From NCBI GenBank assembly GCA_029378245.1, contig JARKIF010000123.1:1-64000 (forward strand): DNA of 64,000 bases. Reading direction: 5' to 3'. The position numbers were made by a program, and so were the translations under genes. The DNA comes from Roridomyces roridus. Its lineage: Eukaryota > Basidiomycota > Agaricomycetes > Agaricales > Mycenaceae. Position 1 is the first letter of the stretch. Each line of letters opens with the position of its first letter. Shown here one piece after another: positions 12,056 through 23,454 of this stretch. The notes under the pieces are model-generated. The model was not told where the DNA came from and ran no database searches. It saw only the letters and a list, made by a program, of their open reading frames with translations.

Positions 12056-13507
12056 GAGCGTTGGAGGGTGGTGCCAGTGAAGGGACAGCACAGATGACGA
12101 GAACAGTACCAGTGATATGGGCGGGAGACGATCAGTTTACCTGAGATAGGACCGTGGAATCGGGTGTGAAAGGCCTTGGACGGGTCCGGTCACCAAGATA
12201 TTTGCGCTAGCCTAGCAAGGTCGCTGAACTTTGAAGGTGCCCCACATATAGAATTCGTGGCTCCAAAAGCTCCATGCAGTCGTCCAAACCTAGTCGTCCA
12301 AAGTCCGGTGCTATCGAGTTACAGTAAGTACAGCAGTCGCAGAGAGGGTCTCATGGTGGCTTGCACTAGCAGAAGAATCGCAGGACGAGCGGGAGAGGGA
12401 CACGTGTGACGTCATCGATTCATATGACACAGGGCTGCCTGATATGGGAATTCGGTATCGGATTTTTCCGGCCGAGCTGCGGCCGAACGTTGAAAAACAA
12501 CTCCGCACTGGGCAGACTGAGTCCAAGACTGTCTAAGATGGGGAACTCGTATGACTAATTCCACCGTTGAAATCCGAATGATCAGTGTTCGAAGGAGTGC
12601 ACTTCAAGATCAGTTCGAAATTAAGGGCGGCTTGGCCAGTGAACTTAGGTTTGAACGCGCCAATCTATCCCTTTCGACAATATGATCGGGAAGAAATCGG
12701 TTTGCAACGTGCCTGGTGGGAACTGTCCGTTTTTCTGCGTGGTTGCTGTCAATAATGTGGCAGGGTAATTAGCGACTGCGTCTTCCATTCAGATTGTCCT
12801 AAAAGTGGCCGTGGTTCGTCCTCTTTCTGTTGAGAAATGGTCTGATCCCGACACAATCCAGGGTCCTATACAACCGATGGCTTGCCCAACAATATTGGAA
12901 TCCCGCCGCGTTGTTCGCGCCTCACCCTTGCCAAATTTCGGGCACCGGGGTCCACGGCTCAAGGACGTGGGGTCTTTCATAATGCCCCATACCGCGGGAG
13001 TGCATGTGGCCAAGAAGATGGGCATAAATAAGCCCTCCCACGCGAGAGACACCGGTGGGCCGCCAGGAATGAGTGCCGCACACGTGCGTTCCTACTGTCC
13101 CAGGTCTTTTCTGTTTCATCACTGCTGTAAGCTTGTAATTTCTCAGTGAAAATACTCAGACTCAGGGCCTCAACCTCCCATAACCTGGGACGGCAAAATT
13201 CAATTGCAACGGTACAGAAATATATTTGGAATCGCCAGTACCGCCGGGATGCTGTGTCTACATGGCATCTGGACTCTCGAACTGTCAGCAATGAACTCCG
13301 TGTATTCTTGCTCACTGGATGTTACTTACCGGAAGAGACGGTCGAACACTCGTGAGAAGAAAATCTAAATGGGGATGGGACCAATCACAAGCCATCTCTC
13401 TGAGACTCTGACGTGGGACGAGCCTTGTCCTTCGATTTATACAATGGCCACACAAGAGCTCGACCGTCGACACCCAGCGCGCCCTGGCTACTCGATACAT
13501 CTCACTC
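12056..13507. other. Intergenic, no gene supported
   Basis: About 1.45 kb between a minus-strand and a plus-strand gene, so both promoters should lie here. Open frames on both strands (for example 12805-13149) lack homology cues and coherent composition. No repeat or transposon end was recognised. Confidence 0.4.
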
Positions 13508-16103
13508 ATGCGTATCCTGGATCTAATCGACGCCCACGTTCGTAACGTTTCTACTCACTGAATCACTGCCGTCGTCTCCACTGGTACCCACACACGTTTT
13601 CAAGGTCGCCAACTCTTTCCTTGGACGCTGGTTCCGCCTGGAAGGCAGCGGACATCCCAAAGAACGGCTGGATTCTAGGTATTCGTTGCCACGTCGCTGC
13701 TCACAGTGAGATTGCCCTGATGCCTCGACTTGAAAGGTTTACGACGGAAATCCGTGCTGGATTGACGACATGGGTGAGCTTCACCCTGTTTCTTCTTTTT
13801 CGATGACCGAACATCTCATCCATTGGCAGGCTGTAAGGACCCCTCTCTCTTCGTCTATGCTGATTGCTTGCTCATCCATCGACGCCGCAGGCGGTAGGTC
13901 TCGTTGTACCCTTGAATATGGCTCTGATAGACTTGTAGATGGCGTACATCGTAAGGTTCTCTCCCCTTCCAATTCTCTTTTAACGATTCCTTCAGATCTC
14001 CGTCAACGCTTCCATTCTCTCCGATACGGGTGGCACCTGCGTCTGTCCCACAGACGACTTCTGCCCGACCGGTAATAGCGCGGAGTACGATGCCTGCGTC
14101 AACGACGTGCGGAACGACCTGATCACCACGACCGCCGCCGTTCCTGCTCTTGCATCCTTCCTCATGGGCTTACTGGCCAACATGCCCGTCGGCATGGCTC
14201 CAGGTCTCGGTCTGAACGCCTACGTGAGTCTCCTCGGTTCTTATCCTGCCGGATTTGTAATGTAATTGTCCGTTAGTTCGCTTATTCCATCGTCGGGTTC
14301 CACGGTAGTGGGATCATCTCGTACCAAGAGGCTTTGAGCGCTGTGTTCCTCGAAGGGTGAGTGATGCCCAATTTCTATTTCTCGCTGTATGCACTTACAT
14401 GTGGACGCAGCTGGATCTTTTTCATCCTGTCTATCCTTGGCCTCCGCCAATGGCTTGTTCGCATCATGCCACAGTCACTCGTCCTCGCGGTCGGCGCTGG
14501 TATTGGGCTCTTTATTGCGTGCGTACGTTGAGACCCGTGCCAAATTGAATGTTGAAAGAAAAGATGTCAGATTCATCGGACTATGTAAGCCCTCCGCTCC
14601 TCTTTCCGATTTTTTCTCAATCCCGGCACAGCCAACGGAGGCCTGAACGTCATCGGAGGAGATGTCACGAACTACGTCGGCCTCGGCGGATGCAACCCTC
14701 AAGACATGATGGACGGTTTCCCAGGCTACTGCCTCAGCGGTGTGTTGCGCAGTCCCACAATGTGGCTTGGTATCTTCCTCGGGGGGTACGTGGTGCGATT
14801 GTTGCCGCAGTCTTCACTCATACCATTCAGGTTTTTAACCGTTCTCCTCATGATGTACCGCGTCCGAGGCGCGATTTTGATTGGGATATTCTTGACATCT
14901 ATCGTCTCTTGGCCCCGGCCAACGGCAGTCACGTATTTCCCGCACACGACTGCGGGCGACGCGCTCTTTGACTATTTCAAGCAAGTCGTTACCTTCCACC
15001 GGCTTCAAAAGGTTGGGAATGTGATCGACGTGAGTCGAATTCTATCTACGGAGTTTGGATAAATCTGAATATTTTCAAGTATCAATACGGGAAAGGACGC
15101 GTCTGGTATGCCCTCATCACCTTCCTTTACGTGGATATTCTCGGTATGTCCGACGCACCGTCGTTTAGTCTTGACTGATCTGTCGACAGATACCACCGGC
15201 ACCTTGTATTCGATGGCAAAATATGCAGGTCTGCGAGACCCGGTGACACTGGATTTCGAGAACTCGACCATCGCGTATTGCGTTGACGCATTCAGCATCT
15301 CCATGGGCGCGTTGATGGGTACGAGTCCTGTGACCGCCTTCATCGAGAGTGCAACTGGGATAAGTGGTGCGACCGCTTTCTTTTTTCCTATTTGTCATTC
15401 ATCTTTACAATGAACAGAGGGCGGAAAGACTGGAATCACCGCCATGGTCACGGGCCTGTGTTTCTTTGTCTCCATATTTTTCGCCCCCATCTTTGCTTCC
15501 ATCCCATCATGGGCAACTGGAGGGGCACTCGTAATTGTTGGTTCGCTCATGATACGCAAGTACGTGAATCCTCCATGACCGACGACGGATCTAATTCTCC
15601 TCAGTGTTCGCGAGATCAATTGGGACTACATGGGCGATTGCGTGCCCGCATTCCTCACGCTCATTATTATTCCGCTGTCCTACAAGTACGTCTCTCTTTC
15701 TTTATTACTCGCGACCTCCCCGTCATTCCTTTTTTCGTAGCATTGCATATGGCGTGATCGCCGGCATTCTATCGTACTTGCTACTGAACGGCTTACCCTG
15801 GGTCATCGCGCGATTCACTGATCGCAGAATCGTCCCTGCGAATATGGATATGTCCGAGGAGTGGGTGATTCCCCCGGGTGGGTTGATGCCGTTTTGGATG
15901 TGAGTCGCCTTCAATTCTGCCGGGGTATAAACAATCAATTAATTGCTAACGCGCTGCGAAGGCGGAAGGTTCTGCGACGCGGTCAAGTCGGATCGCATGC
16001 CTCGGGAGTCCCTCTTGAGGCGCGAGAACGAGATGGGCCCGCTGTGATCGAGATGTATGATAAATCAGACGAGGCGAGTTTGAAGCGGGGTAGCAGTCCC
16101 TGA
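13508..16103 (+). CDS. azgA: AzgA-type purine (adenine/guanine/hypoxanthine) permease
   Basis: A heavily split gene with about 18 exons. It starts MRILDLIDAHVRN, joins LGRWFRLEGSGHPKER, then FTTEIRAGLTTW. Three very small exons follow: 13830-13832, 13891-13893 and 13939-13950 (MAYI). They lead into ISVNASILSDTGG with CPTDDFCP, and then ANMPVGMAPGLGLNAYF. Another exon of only 14 nt (14571-14584) encodes FIGL. Later landmarks are GGDVTNYVGLGGC, TFLYVDIL joined to DTTGTLYSMAKYAG, ALMGTSPVTAFIESATGISE, TGITAMVTGL and a final membrane segment, then a short polar tail ending at 16103. Multiple hydrophobic segments fit the 12-14 helices of the NCS2/AzgA proton symporters of the plasma membrane. All key family motifs are present and no lesion was seen. 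Substrate range is inferred from the family. Confidence 0.9.
13830..13893 (+). other. Two predicted 3-nt micro-exons in the permease
   Basis: GCT at 13830-13832 is preceded by cag and followed by gtaag. GCG at 13891-13893 is preceded by cag and followed by gtagg. The surrounding introns would be 56, 58 and 45 nt. Adding these two alanine codons gives TTW-A-A-MAYII, the same residue spacing as the family pattern TT-x-x-x-MAYI. Skipping them leaves the protein two residues short in the first helix. Confidence 0.6.
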
Positions 16104-16581
16104 ATGGAGGGTGCAATAAAATACTGGGGAGCTCGGGTATCGCTTATAGGAAGGCCTCAAATGTGTCTAGAGCACTATTCCGGATTCTGGATTTTCTTTT
16201 TTTGGGTTCGAGCTGTATGATGCCGTCGGCACCAATCACTCTTCAGTGCGCCGGCGGCGGATCAATCGTCGTCGGCTTTACTTATTCTAGGAACTGCCGC
16301 AGATTAGTGAGCTTGTCATGCAGTGGTGAAGCAGTTGTTCTAAATATTTGTGCTTCCCGTGAATTTCTCGGCTTCCCGTCGCTCGGCATCGCCATGACCA
16401 TCCCTGTGCTCCTGATGCAATTCTAATAAGGGCTCTTAACATTGCAGAGGTTCTCAGATGTACTTGCCGGTAGCCAAGGTTGGGCTCAATTGGAATACTC
16501 CCCCACCGAAGAGCTGAACTCAGTGGTGTACATGTGAACAGGGAGTTGGCATTCCGATCTTGTGTTTGATCGGAAATCTGG
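16104..16581. other. Intergenic between permease and MYND pseudogene
   Basis: No coding signal. It includes the 3' untranslated part of the permease and the upstream region of the next locus. Confidence 0.35.
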
Positions 16582-19500
16582 ATGTTGTCTAATGAATCTC
16601 TGGTCATTTTCAATCCAGCTTCTCATTCGAACCTATCGTTACCTATTGTGAGAGAAGGGACTGGAGTCGCGGCACTTGCAGCGGCGCAGACTCGCACCTT
16701 GGCTCAGGTACAACATGCGCGAGAGCTCATGAACACACCCACACTCTCCAGCTCCCAACGAATGGCATTTCTAGCCGCCTTCTTCCCTATTCTCGACCCG
16801 GCTGGTATACCCCGTCTTGAGGAGCAATCTGCGGATGCCAAAACCCTAGAAGATATCGTTTGTGCCGGTCTGGCCTTGGACGCGATGTTCCGGCTACGTA
16901 CACAGGGCGACATCAGACTGTCTTTGTGGCCACGCGTTTGGCCATGGGTCGAGTTCATCGGGACACCGCGACCACTTTCAAGGTCAAATTGATTTTCCGT
17001 CGGAGGGGTCCTTTTATGTCGACTTCATCCTCTTCCTTAGAGCCTTCCGAGACCATCCGACCACATACGCGCTCATTTCTGAGACTTCCGGCTTCTGGGC
17101 TCATCTTGTCGAGACCTGGACATTCCTCGCTCAACTCGACAGCCCATACGAGCGTTTGCTGGTGTTCGACGATCTCGTCTGGTTTCTGGCCAGCTCGGGC
17201 GTGCGTACCCACCCGGAGCGTCTCGAGGAGATGGTAGACGCCGCAGGGTCAATCATCCGCTTGGCCGGGGTCGTCGCAGATCTCCTCCGCACATTTCTGA
17301 AGCATTACACGCCGGAAATCAGCCAGGAACCTCACCAGCTCACTGTGAAAACATCGGTGCATGAATTTCATGTCGCAGTGCCATGAACAAGCAGAATCAG
17401 GGGCCATGGGCTGAAATGAACATATCATGCACCTGGGGTCATTTAGGCATTATTGAGTGATTTTGACTCACTCCACGCCAAGGACAAAATCATGGTCTCT
17501 TTGGTGAATTTCAGGAACAGTTCCGCTCAATTTGCGAAGCCGAAATCATGGGAGAAATGCATGAAAATCAACGAGAAAGATGGAAATGAGCATTGATCAA
17601 GCTAGGGTGTTCTTCAATCGATCTGTACCCCGTCCGGACATCCCTCGACGACCACGCTGGTCCACGGTGGGATATTTGAGCGGAGACGGACTTGAGAAGG
17701 GCGGAGATTCGTTGTGTGGAGCGGCTGCTGCGGATGAGGTCAGTGGTGTCACGCCTGTCACGGCGCTCCACTCCTTCCTCCCAACCGTCACCTCCCTTCT
17801 GCCCCCGTCCTCCTCTTCCACTCGTTCGCCACAGAAGCCCCACATCGACTCAACTACATGCCAATATACACCTCCAGGCCATTCTCACACCCTCACGGCG
17901 CTTGTGGGACTTCCCAGCGACCACACGTCTGGCGGCGTGCCCAAGCCGCCGTGGCAGTCACAATTAGGTGTAGAACTCGATTCCGGCTCACTGCGGAGGC
18001 CAAAGGGTATCCGGTGCGTCGCTGATTCTGCTTCATTCACTCTGTTCTGACCCAACACGAACCCAAGAAGTCCTCAAGTCAGCGGCGGTCAGAATTGGAA
18101 CGCCGGCGGCGGCGACTCTCGCTCCGATCTCCAGTGCGTACCCCATCCATTGCTCTTGATGCTACGAGAGCTTCCCGTTCCGCTTCACGCAACTCGAGGT
18201 ATGTACTGTTTTTCTCCTCGGGCCGGACACCTTCTAATCAGGATGAGTCTCAGCCGAAAGTGAAGTTATCGACTACAATGATGCGGATGGTGGAGGCGAG
18301 AGTGAGCGGGTGCAAGTGACAGTGTAGCACATCATTGTATCACGTACATTTAGTTTGAAATTCACATTCCTTTCATCTGAAATTCGGGGTCCCAGGGAAT
18401 GGTATTCATTATCATACGGCCTGACTCAAATTGGACTCACTGGCTTCCCAGTCATTTTCATGTTAAGAGGACATGAAAAAGGCACATGAAAACGTCGAAA
18501 ACGCACATGAATCAAGATTGCGTACTTCACCGAAAGGGAGGTGATTTTAATGTGCGTCGCTTTGATATTCATGCAATCCAGACATGAATTGGGGGGTACC
18601 GAGGGACATGATTTTCATGTGCCCCGGGTCTCACAGTGGCTGTTCATCGACGATGCCGACCAATTTCCTGAAGAATTCCCCAAAGGTTGCGCAGCGGACG
18701 CGAGGATGGTGCCGCTCGGCCCGGTAAGCCTCGCGCTATACAACTACAGTCATTTCGCCCGGGAGCTTGTCGCCGCCGTGCTCCTTCTCTGCGATGGACA
18801 GGAACTGGAAGCCGGGGGCGTAATGGACCACTGTCTGATGCTCGTAGGGCGCATGATCAAGACCTCTCCAACGAGGTCGTGGCTCGTCAGTTTGCTTGAA
18901 AGCGGGTTCTTCCGGGCATTAGTCCTCATTACGCTCCGGTCCAAGCGGCGTGGGTGTATTACCATGCCCTGGTAGCGTATGGGAATGCTCTAAAAAATGT
19001 TCAAGATCTGCTCTCCGGCGATGCCTTCAAGCGAACTGCGTTGTACGACCTCTGCAAATGGGAAGAATTCCTTGCTTCAGCCAATGAACGCCTTGAGGTT
19101 TTGACAGAACATCAATCATCGTCTTTTGAGGCGCAGAAGGCATGCGATAACTCAGAGGTGAGTCGTGAATTGTTCGTTGATGCACCGTTTCACTCTTTCC
19201 AACAGTGTGGCTCAATACGAGAATCCGCCCACATCAGGCGATGTTCAGGTTGTCAGGCGTTTTATTATTGCTCCGTCGAATGTCAACGGAAGGACTGGGA
19301 ACTGGGCCACCGGAACGCTTGTCGCACCCACGGCAGCTTACTCCTCTGTACGTCGCTCGCGACTCTCCAAAATCCTTTCAGAATGACGTTCCCCTTTAGC
19401 TGAACGCGCGGCGCTGACTTTCAGCAAGCGGTCCTTCTTTCGGTCTCTTATCCACCACAAATACCTCAAAGAACGGCGCTCCATTTGCGCGCAACAAATC

Positions 19501-19938
19501 CGCGTCCTCTCCCAATAAGATCCTGCCGTGCACATCCCAGAAGCCCTCTTCACCCTGTTTGAGCCCTGCGCCAAGTCTTCGCCAGCCATCAGCGTCTACC
19601 CCGTCGACCCAGAAGACGCAGAGGCGCAAGCACGGTTAAACGAGTTCGTGGACACGACGAGCGAGGAGTGGAAGGACGTCGTGGAGCGTGCGAGATTAGG
19701 AGCCGGGACCTATCAGTCGCACGGAATACGTGTTGTACAGGGCAGGCAGGAGAGTGGCAGGTTGATGAGCATGATGCGGACGTGGGTTGTGCCATTGAGG
19801 ACGGATCGGGATGCAGTTTTCGCGGGGTTGGTGAGGCTTTCGCAGAAGATGTGTCAAGGATTGTTGGTGGATGAGAATTTAATGGGGGAGACTGATTTCT
19901 TGCTGCAGCCGCAGGACGGCATTGTTGAGATTCATTAG
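16582..19938 (+). pseudogene. MYND zinc-finger protein, broken and transposon-interrupted
   Basis: Family landmarks appear in order: FFPILDPAGIP, LWPRVWPWVEF, HRDHFQGQIDF, YALISETSGFW, DLSNEVVARQFA followed by ESGFFRALV, a MYND finger (CDNSECG, HIRRCSGCQAFYYCSVECQ and GHRNAC, joined across an intron at about 19158-19205) and a C-terminus ending in VEIH at 19938. MYND fingers bind peptides; these Agaricomycete proteins have no assigned role. The gene is dead or mis-assembled. There is an apparent extra base near 16960, a 1.3-kb insertion at 17341, frame changes near 18857, 18893 and 18925, and an in-frame TAA at 19516-19518. Removing the insertion and one copy of its 3-bp duplication restores the frame exactly there (HQL joined to FIDDADQ). 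Confidence 0.8.
17341..18638. mobile_element. CACTA-like non-autonomous DNA transposon (1,298 bp)
   Basis: The left end begins CACTGTGA and the right end is its reverse complement TCACAGTG. Inverted similarity continues imperfectly for about 34 bp, with CATGAA and TCATGTC shared. A 3-bp duplication, GCT, lies on each side (17338-17340 and 18639-18641), as in the CACTA/EnSpm superfamily. Subterminal regions carry many CATGAA/TTCATG words. No transposase was recognised; the internal frame 17580-18050 has no clear relatives. It sits inside an exon of the MYND gene. Confidence 0.75.
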
Positions 19939-20574
19939 CAATTTATCTTGATTGCGAGTTCCATCTACATAGATGACCAGACCCAAGGTGATTTCCAGGC
20001 GAATGTCATCCATTTACTCACGCTTCCGTTAATGGGAGACCACGCGCAGGAGACGCTGAAGAAGCGTAAGCACAAGTGCCGGAGGTCCGATTTTTCGACG
20101 ATTCAACGATGCATTGTAACATTGCTTGCATCAGATTAATTCGCGAATGGCTGGAGGCTAGACAATAAAAATGGAGGAACAGTAAATACTAGCGCCACAT
20201 GGGGGAAAAGGAAAATGGGGGAGGGAGGTAAATTCATGAGTCGAATTCGATGAACGGGACGAGTGCCGATGGAACCGTGTCGGCATCCCTCGTTGGTTCA
20301 AATGTTCAAGTATCAGTAGAAGAGGCATGACCAAGTGAGGCATTCGGCTGCGATATGATCTACACAACTTTATTGCGGAGCGCCGACGGTCTTCTGCAGG
20401 AGAGACGACAATGTTCCATACCCGACAGATCTTTGCAAAGATTCGCAGAACAGAACAGAACCAACTTTTTACTATGTAACGGTACTAGGACGAAACTGCA
20501 TTACGAGGGGTGGTGCGCTGTAGCTGTGGCGTGAGTTGCCAGCCACTTTGTAACAAGTTGTCAGCGTAGAAAGA
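19939..20574. other. Intergenic between converging loci
   Basis: It separates the end of the MYND pseudogene from the 3' end of the kinase gene on the other strand. No coding or repeat signal was seen. Confidence 0.35.
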
Positions 20575-21920
20575 CTAGGCATCAAGAAAGTTACTTGCAG
20601 GATCGGTGAGTGCGGCCTCGGCAGTAGGGCGCTCTGCGGGATCAACATTCAGAAGGCGCTTGATGAAGGCTTTCGCTGGGGACGTCGTCAGGTTTAAATT
20701 CCTACACAAGCGCGGGGATGGATAAACACCTTCTTCAGATACGTTCTTCCAGTACTTGGCGTGGAACTTGATCTTGACCTCGAATATCGCTTTCATGAGC
20801 TGCTTCAAGTCCTCGCCGGGGAAGGGCAAGTATCCGCCTAGGAGAGCGTAGGTTATGATCCCTGTGGACCACAGATCAACGGCCTTGCCGTGGCCCTGCG
20901 CTCCGAGCACCTCGGGCGCGGCGTACCCCAAACTGCCTGAACAGGAATGCAACTGCTCGTCGGGGGCGTGCAAGTGCTTTGCGCTGCAGTGACATAGGAT
21001 CGACGCGGGAGAGGAAAGGGCAGTAGACATACATTTCAAAATCAGCAATCACGACGTCGCTCCCCGGATCCTTGGTCCGGTAGAGGATGTTCTCCAGCCT
21101 GGGGTCACACGATCAAAAAGTAAGGTGAGGAAGGAGAGACGAGCGAACTGACTTGAGGTCGCGGTGGACAATGTCATGGTCGTGGAGGTACTTGACGCCC
21201 TTTAGGATTGACCTAAGTGCCGTTTGTGAGCGAGTAGAGACAGAGGCCTATGAGAACTCCTACGTCACCACGTTGACCGCGTCCTTCTCTGTAAAGTTTC
21301 CCGCGTCCTGTATCCGGTAGAAGAGCTCGCCTCCACTTGCCAGCTCAAAGGAGAGGTAGTATTTTGTCCGGGACTCGAACCATTCGTAGAATTTGATCTA
21401 CGGAAATGGGTAAGACGATAAAGACGTGGAGCGACGACGCACGATGTTCGGGTGGTCGAGGCCCTTGAGGGCCTCCATCTCGGCCCAGACCATCGCCTCG
21501 TTTCCCTTGACCTTCTTCTTGGAAATAGTCTTGAGTGCGACCTCCTTAGCGGTAGGCCACTTGGAGGCTTTGTCTGTCGCGTCGAGCGCCGCGCCGTGGT
21601 CGGCCAAATCCACTTGTGGGAGAGGGACATGCCATGTAGCGTGCTGGGTGAATAGAGCGTGTGAGACATCGGTTGGACCCCCCAGGCTTCTGCTTACGTA
21701 CCAGGATCTTGCCAAATGTACCGTCTCTGAGGACCTCATGAGGCTCGTAGTGTTTCTTCTTGTAAAAGCTGGGAGGTTGGGGAAGGAGTGCCTCCATGAT
21801 GGAGGTGTACCGTTGGGGATTCTTGGGCGGCTGCGCGACTTGAAGCTCATCTTCCCATATGATGGGCCCGCCGACTTGGTCGCTTACAATTGTGCCCCCA
21901 ACTCTAGTGGATTTATTCAT
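20575..21920 (-). CDS. CaMK-like serine/threonine protein kinase
   Basis: Exons run from about 21903 to 20575. Visible kinase elements are a glycine loop [10 protein letters not shown], the lysine in KEVALKTI, the helix-C glutamate in WAEMEAL, LDHPNIVKFYEWF-type sequence, HDIVHRDLK joined to LENILY, the magnesium-loop segment [33 protein letters not shown], and the lobe end [12 protein letters not shown]. This matches fungal calcium/calmodulin-dependent-type kinases. Two deviations stand out: the DFG glycine is Glu (DFE), and the first glycine of the GxGxxG loop is Arg. No autoinhibitory helix or calmodulin-binding segment is obvious after the lobe. An ATG at 21918-21920 could start it alone. 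A 49-nt intron (21904-21952) would instead splice the upstream gene into it in phase, which is preferred. Confidence 0.8.
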
Positions 21921-23219
21921 GGTTTGAGTCTCGACGACATGCTTGCACGTACCCTTCGATTAGAATATCCACCTGAGCGGAACGAAAGACTGTAGGCACG
22001 TAGATTTCAAAGGGTTCGCTGGTGGCGCTGGAGAAGGAGAGCGGTAGTAGGACAGCAGACTGGGGCCTGTACGTTGGTACAGTCATCGGGATAAATGCAA
22101 GCAAAATGCATCTTACCCTCGTAAAAGTTGAAGGCCTCGACGAAAGTCTTCGTACCAGCGTTGACGATTCCAAACGTCCGCATCGAGCTTCACGAACCAC
22201 CCGGATACGCCTAACAGAATCCTGTCCGCGAAAAGGTCGATTCCCTCGTAATCAACGGGCGGCAATTGAGATGGAGCGATTTCGGAAGGGAGACAGTCGC
22301 AGTCAATATCTTTGAGAATCTGTACGAGCGTGGTGCATAACTTCTTGGCGACGTCACGATGCACGGTGGCCATTTCGTCCCAGAACCCAGGCAGGTCCAG
22401 AACTCCGGCGATATACCAAAGAGAAAGCGCAGCGAGGAATAAAGATTCCGTTCTGGAGGGAGCGATGAAAAGTGCGTGTCTAGATGGAAAGAATCACGCA
22501 CTCGCAATCGTGAGCGATGATGAGACGCTCGATGACACTGAGTCCTCCGTCGTCCATCACGCAGCTCGTCAATCGCGCGATGGCGTGTCCCTCCAAGATT
22601 GGCGCGATGGCTTTATCGGAGAGGCAGGTTGCAGCAAACGCCCGCCAGAATGTCCACTCATCGTCCGTAGGGCACTCATCGTTTCGATCCCACAGAGCCG
22701 AGATGTCCTGCTGCGTCCTCGAGACATCGTTGATGGATCTCGAAGCGAGGAAGACCGAGCGCAACCCCGGGAAAGAGGTGCTGAGATCCACTATTGCCCT
22801 GAACGCCTGTATTTGTGTTTTCGCGGACTCGGTGCTGGGAAGACAAGTAAATGATGCTCAAGACGACGAGGTAACACGCACGGCAGAGTATATTTCATCA
22901 GCTTGGCGACATTTTTCTCCAATTTGGGCGGAACCTCGGTCTGCAGGCGAGCCAGGTGGGTGTGCCGCTCTCCCCGCTCGCCAAACGACGCTCTAATGGC
23001 CTCTGCGACGGAATTTGGACCCAAGCCGCACTGGTGAGCGAATCTATTGGCCCGTGTGTCCAGAAACTTGCCACCAGCCGTATACATTTCGTTGAGCGTT
23101 CGGCCGGGGCTGGGAGTGAAATTGAATGCGAGATCCCATTTTGATTTGTCGCGATCGGGAGAGAGTTGTGTAGCTGAGGAGGAGTAGAGGACCAGCGAGC
23201 CTGGATTGTCGGTCGCCAT
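21913..23219 (-). CDS. Uncharacterised Agaricomycete domain, probably the N-terminal half of the kinase
   Basis: The start is at 23217-23219 (MATDNPGSLVLYSSS). Exons join in phase through KLMKYTLP-TESAKTQIQAF (intron about 22847-22893), ILSI to the next block near 22440, and LLRG-PQSAVLLPL (intron about 22063-22111). Repeated features are a helical opening (FLDTRANRFAHQCGLGPNS), WDRNDECPTDDEWTFW and a hydrophobic block with ADRILLGVSGWFVKLD. No known domain was identified. Read straight on, the last exon stops at 21913-21915, seven bases past the kinase ATG. Using the GT at 21952 and AG at 21904, it continues as [17 protein letters not shown] into the kinase. Total length of the fused product would be roughly 800 residues. 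Confidence 0.65.
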
Positions 23220-23453
23220 TCGAGTAAGGTGAAAAGGTGTGTGTGGCGGAGCACCACGCGGTCGACGTAATACACAGCCCGCTCAACAGCCGTGGACACC
23301 AATGCAACGATACGCCGAGAATCGGGCGAATTGTTGGAGAACAGATTTTGAAAAGAGTCCAGAGTCTACTGTTATGAGAGCGGCGAACGCGAGTTATTGG
23401 CTACTTGCGACATACGAAATCCCTCAGCCACCGAAATGTATGACGGGCGTTTT
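23220..23453. other. Short upstream region of the kinase-fusion gene
   Basis: It presumably carries the promoter for the minus-strand gene starting at 23219. No motif could be assigned with confidence. Confidence 0.3.
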
Positions 23454-23454
23454 T

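Noticed and set aside
12805..13149. Plus-strand frame of 114 residues
   Set aside because: Equally long frames exist on the opposite strand, composition is not protein-like, and no splice partners were found.
17580..18050. Frame inside the CACTA-like element as a transposase or cargo gene
   Set aside because: 157 residues of low-complexity Ser/Pro/Thr-rich sequence without transposase motifs or recognisable domain.
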